From: an uncultured Prevotella sp.
GTDB lineage: Bacteria > Bacteroidota > Bacteroidia > Bacteroidales > Bacteroidaceae
Assembly: GCA_900770025.1 (NCBI GenBank)
Contig: CAAGIW010000040.1
Span: 1-5,498 of the forward strand
Direction of reading: 5' to 3'
Length of the DNA stretch: 5,498 nt
Part shown: positions 4,701 through 5,498 of the stretch, one piece after another
Position numbering within the stretch: position 1 is the stretch's first letter
Layout of the letters: the number at the start of each line of letters is the position of its first letter
Program-made: the position numbers and the translations under genes
Notes under the pieces: model-generated
Database searches by the model: none
Seen by the model: the letters and a program-made list of their open reading frames with translations, nothing else
What the model was told of the DNA's origin: nothing

Positions 4701-5498
4701 GCACCAACGCTATGCACTAATCATGAGCACAGCCACCAAAAAAACCGCCCCTCCCCGCAGTTTCGCTGCGGGGCAATCCGAAAAAGGCGAAGCCGCTCCG
4801 AAATATCCGGAAAATCCGGCACATCTCCAAACTGCACATGACCAACAACCGTCCGGCCAAACACTACAGAAAATCACAGACCTCTTCGACAAAATGATGA
4901 AGGCCCTCTACAAACAAAAAGGGGCACACCTCAACATCAGCATACTCGCATCAAACGAGGCACAGGACTTTATCACCACCCATGCAGCAACGCTCGACTC
5001 TACATTCCAAAAGGTCCAGATGTCTGACGCCATGCGAAAGCGCCTTCAGCGGTCTGACTATATCTTCTCGGGCATGAAAACTTTCCACGAACTCAACGAG
5101 GCGTTCCCGTCATTGCTGGATTCTAACGGCAATAGAAAGACGTTCGAAGCCTTTTTGAATGATGTTCGGAAGATAGACAACACCTACAACCGGGGCTACC
5201 TCCGTGCGGAGTACAACTTCGTACAGTCGTCTGCCCAGATGGCTGCCAAGTGGGAACGGTTCTCTGAGGACGGCGACCGCTACAACCTACAGTACCGCAC
5301 GGAAAACGATGGCAAGGTGCGCCCCGAACACGCCGCACTCCACGGCATCACACTGCCGCCATCAGATGCCTTCTGGGATTCCTACTACCCGCCCAACGGG
5401 TGGAACTGCCGATGCACGGCCGTGCAGGTGCGCCGCGAAAAATACAGGCAGACCGACACCGCCGAAGCCGTGCGCCGAGCCCTGCAGGCCACCGCCAA
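4666..5498 (+). CDS. Mu F-like minor head protein, 3'-truncated by window
   Basis: The reading frame is open from 4345 to the end of the window without a stop; at least 277 residues are seen if ATG 4666 is used. It belongs to the Mu F / SPP1 gp7 head-morphogenesis family (Phage_Mu_F), minor capsid proteins that associate with the portal and act early in head assembly. Numbered from 4666, the family domain covers about 68-255. Its diagnostic end is complete: YRTENDGKVRPEHAALHG (210-227), then FW (236-237) and GWNCRC (245-250), with His222 and the Cys pair C248/C250. Residues 1-65 are a Pro/Ala/Lys-rich extension without family character. The start is unsettled: ATG 4666 lies inside the RNA structure, ATG 4723 just after it, and entry from the portal by -1 frameshift near 4591 is also possible. 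No usable ribosome site decides between them. The C-terminal part is outside the window. Confidence 0.88.
   Translation, partial: MFHLTKDDYLGLHQRYALIMSTATKKTAPPRSFAAGQSEKGEAAPKYPENPAHLQTAHDQQPSGQTLQKITDLFDKMMKALYKQKGAHLNISILASNEAQDFITTHAATLDSTFQKVQMSDAMRKRLQRSDYIFSGMKTFHELNEAFPSLLDSNGNRKTFEAFLNDVRKIDNTYNRGYLRAEYNFVQSSAQMAAKWERFSEDGDRYNLQYRTENDGKVRPEHAALHGITLPPSDAFWDSYYPPNGWNCRCTAVQVRREKYRQTDTAEAVRRALQATA
4753..4773. repeat. GC-rich perfect hairpin inside head-protein gene
   Basis: CCCCGCAG (4753-4760) and CTGCGGGG (4766-4773) are perfect 8-bp arms around TTTCG. The 21 bp equal seven codons in the head-protein frame and encode PRSFAAG within the variable N-terminal extension. On the minus strand a run of seven Ts (complement of 4738-4744) follows eight bases after the stem, which is too far for a good intrinsic terminator. 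It may slow translation or transcription locally, or be an inserted palindrome tolerated in a linker. Confidence 0.5.

Noticed and set aside
5123..5338. Minus-strand ORF of 71 residues within the head-protein gene
   Set aside because: Antisense to the conserved MuF domain, Arg/Cys/Pro-rich, no recognisable features.
5411..5498. C-terminal polymorphic toxin domain on the MuF protein
   Set aside because: Some MuF proteins carry C-terminal toxins, but the window ends about 30 residues after the CRC motif, and what is visible gives no sign of one.

Overview
The window is the start of the packaging and head-assembly module of a Mu-like prophage or phage. It almost certainly comes from a member of the Bacteroidales (Bacteroides/Prevotella type). 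The evidence is protein-family content, the absence of Shine-Dalgarno sequences before any gene (A-rich or AT-rich start regions instead), and AT-rich heptamer repeats between GC-rich genes. All five recognisable genes lie on the + strand and read as one late operon.

Layout. Positions 1-358 are AT-rich and hold no convincing gene; they contain a perfect 10-bp hairpin, two weak Bacteroidales-type promoter candidates, and an operator-like cluster (a direct repeat spaced 21 bp apart plus a 10-bp palindrome). The genes follow: a helix-turn-helix terminase small-subunit-like protein (359-832), terminase large subunit (1026-2582), a DUF1320 / Mu gp36-like protein (2743-3168), a DUF935 / Mu gp29-like portal (3248-4600), and a Mu F-like minor head protein that runs off the right edge (from about 4666, or by frameshift from the portal).

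Two features stand out. First, the three gaps between the first four genes are filled, from stop codon to start codon, by copies of one AT-rich repeat with a 69-bp core that I read as identical in all three; the first two copies match over 118 bp. The repeat is built from heptamers (GAATGAA, GTAATTC, TTCATTC), and its ends are complementary, so the transcript could fold into long hairpins. As direct repeats flanking single genes, the copies turn the large terminase and the gp36-like gene into cassettes.

Second, the portal-head protein junction has no such repeat. There the last codons of the portal form a textbook -1 slippery heptamer (TTTTTTC, 4588-4594). Five bases later begins a 15-bp two-part stem (4600-4616 with 4684-4700) enclosing a further hairpin. 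The head-protein frame is open across the junction, so a -1 frameshift would give a portal-MuF fusion. This is the best candidate here for something undescribed.

Functionally the genes form one machine: the small subunit recognises phage DNA, the large subunit pumps and cuts it, the portal is the entry ring of the procapsid, the MuF protein associates with the portal, and the gp36-like protein probably serves head completion or the head-tail connector.
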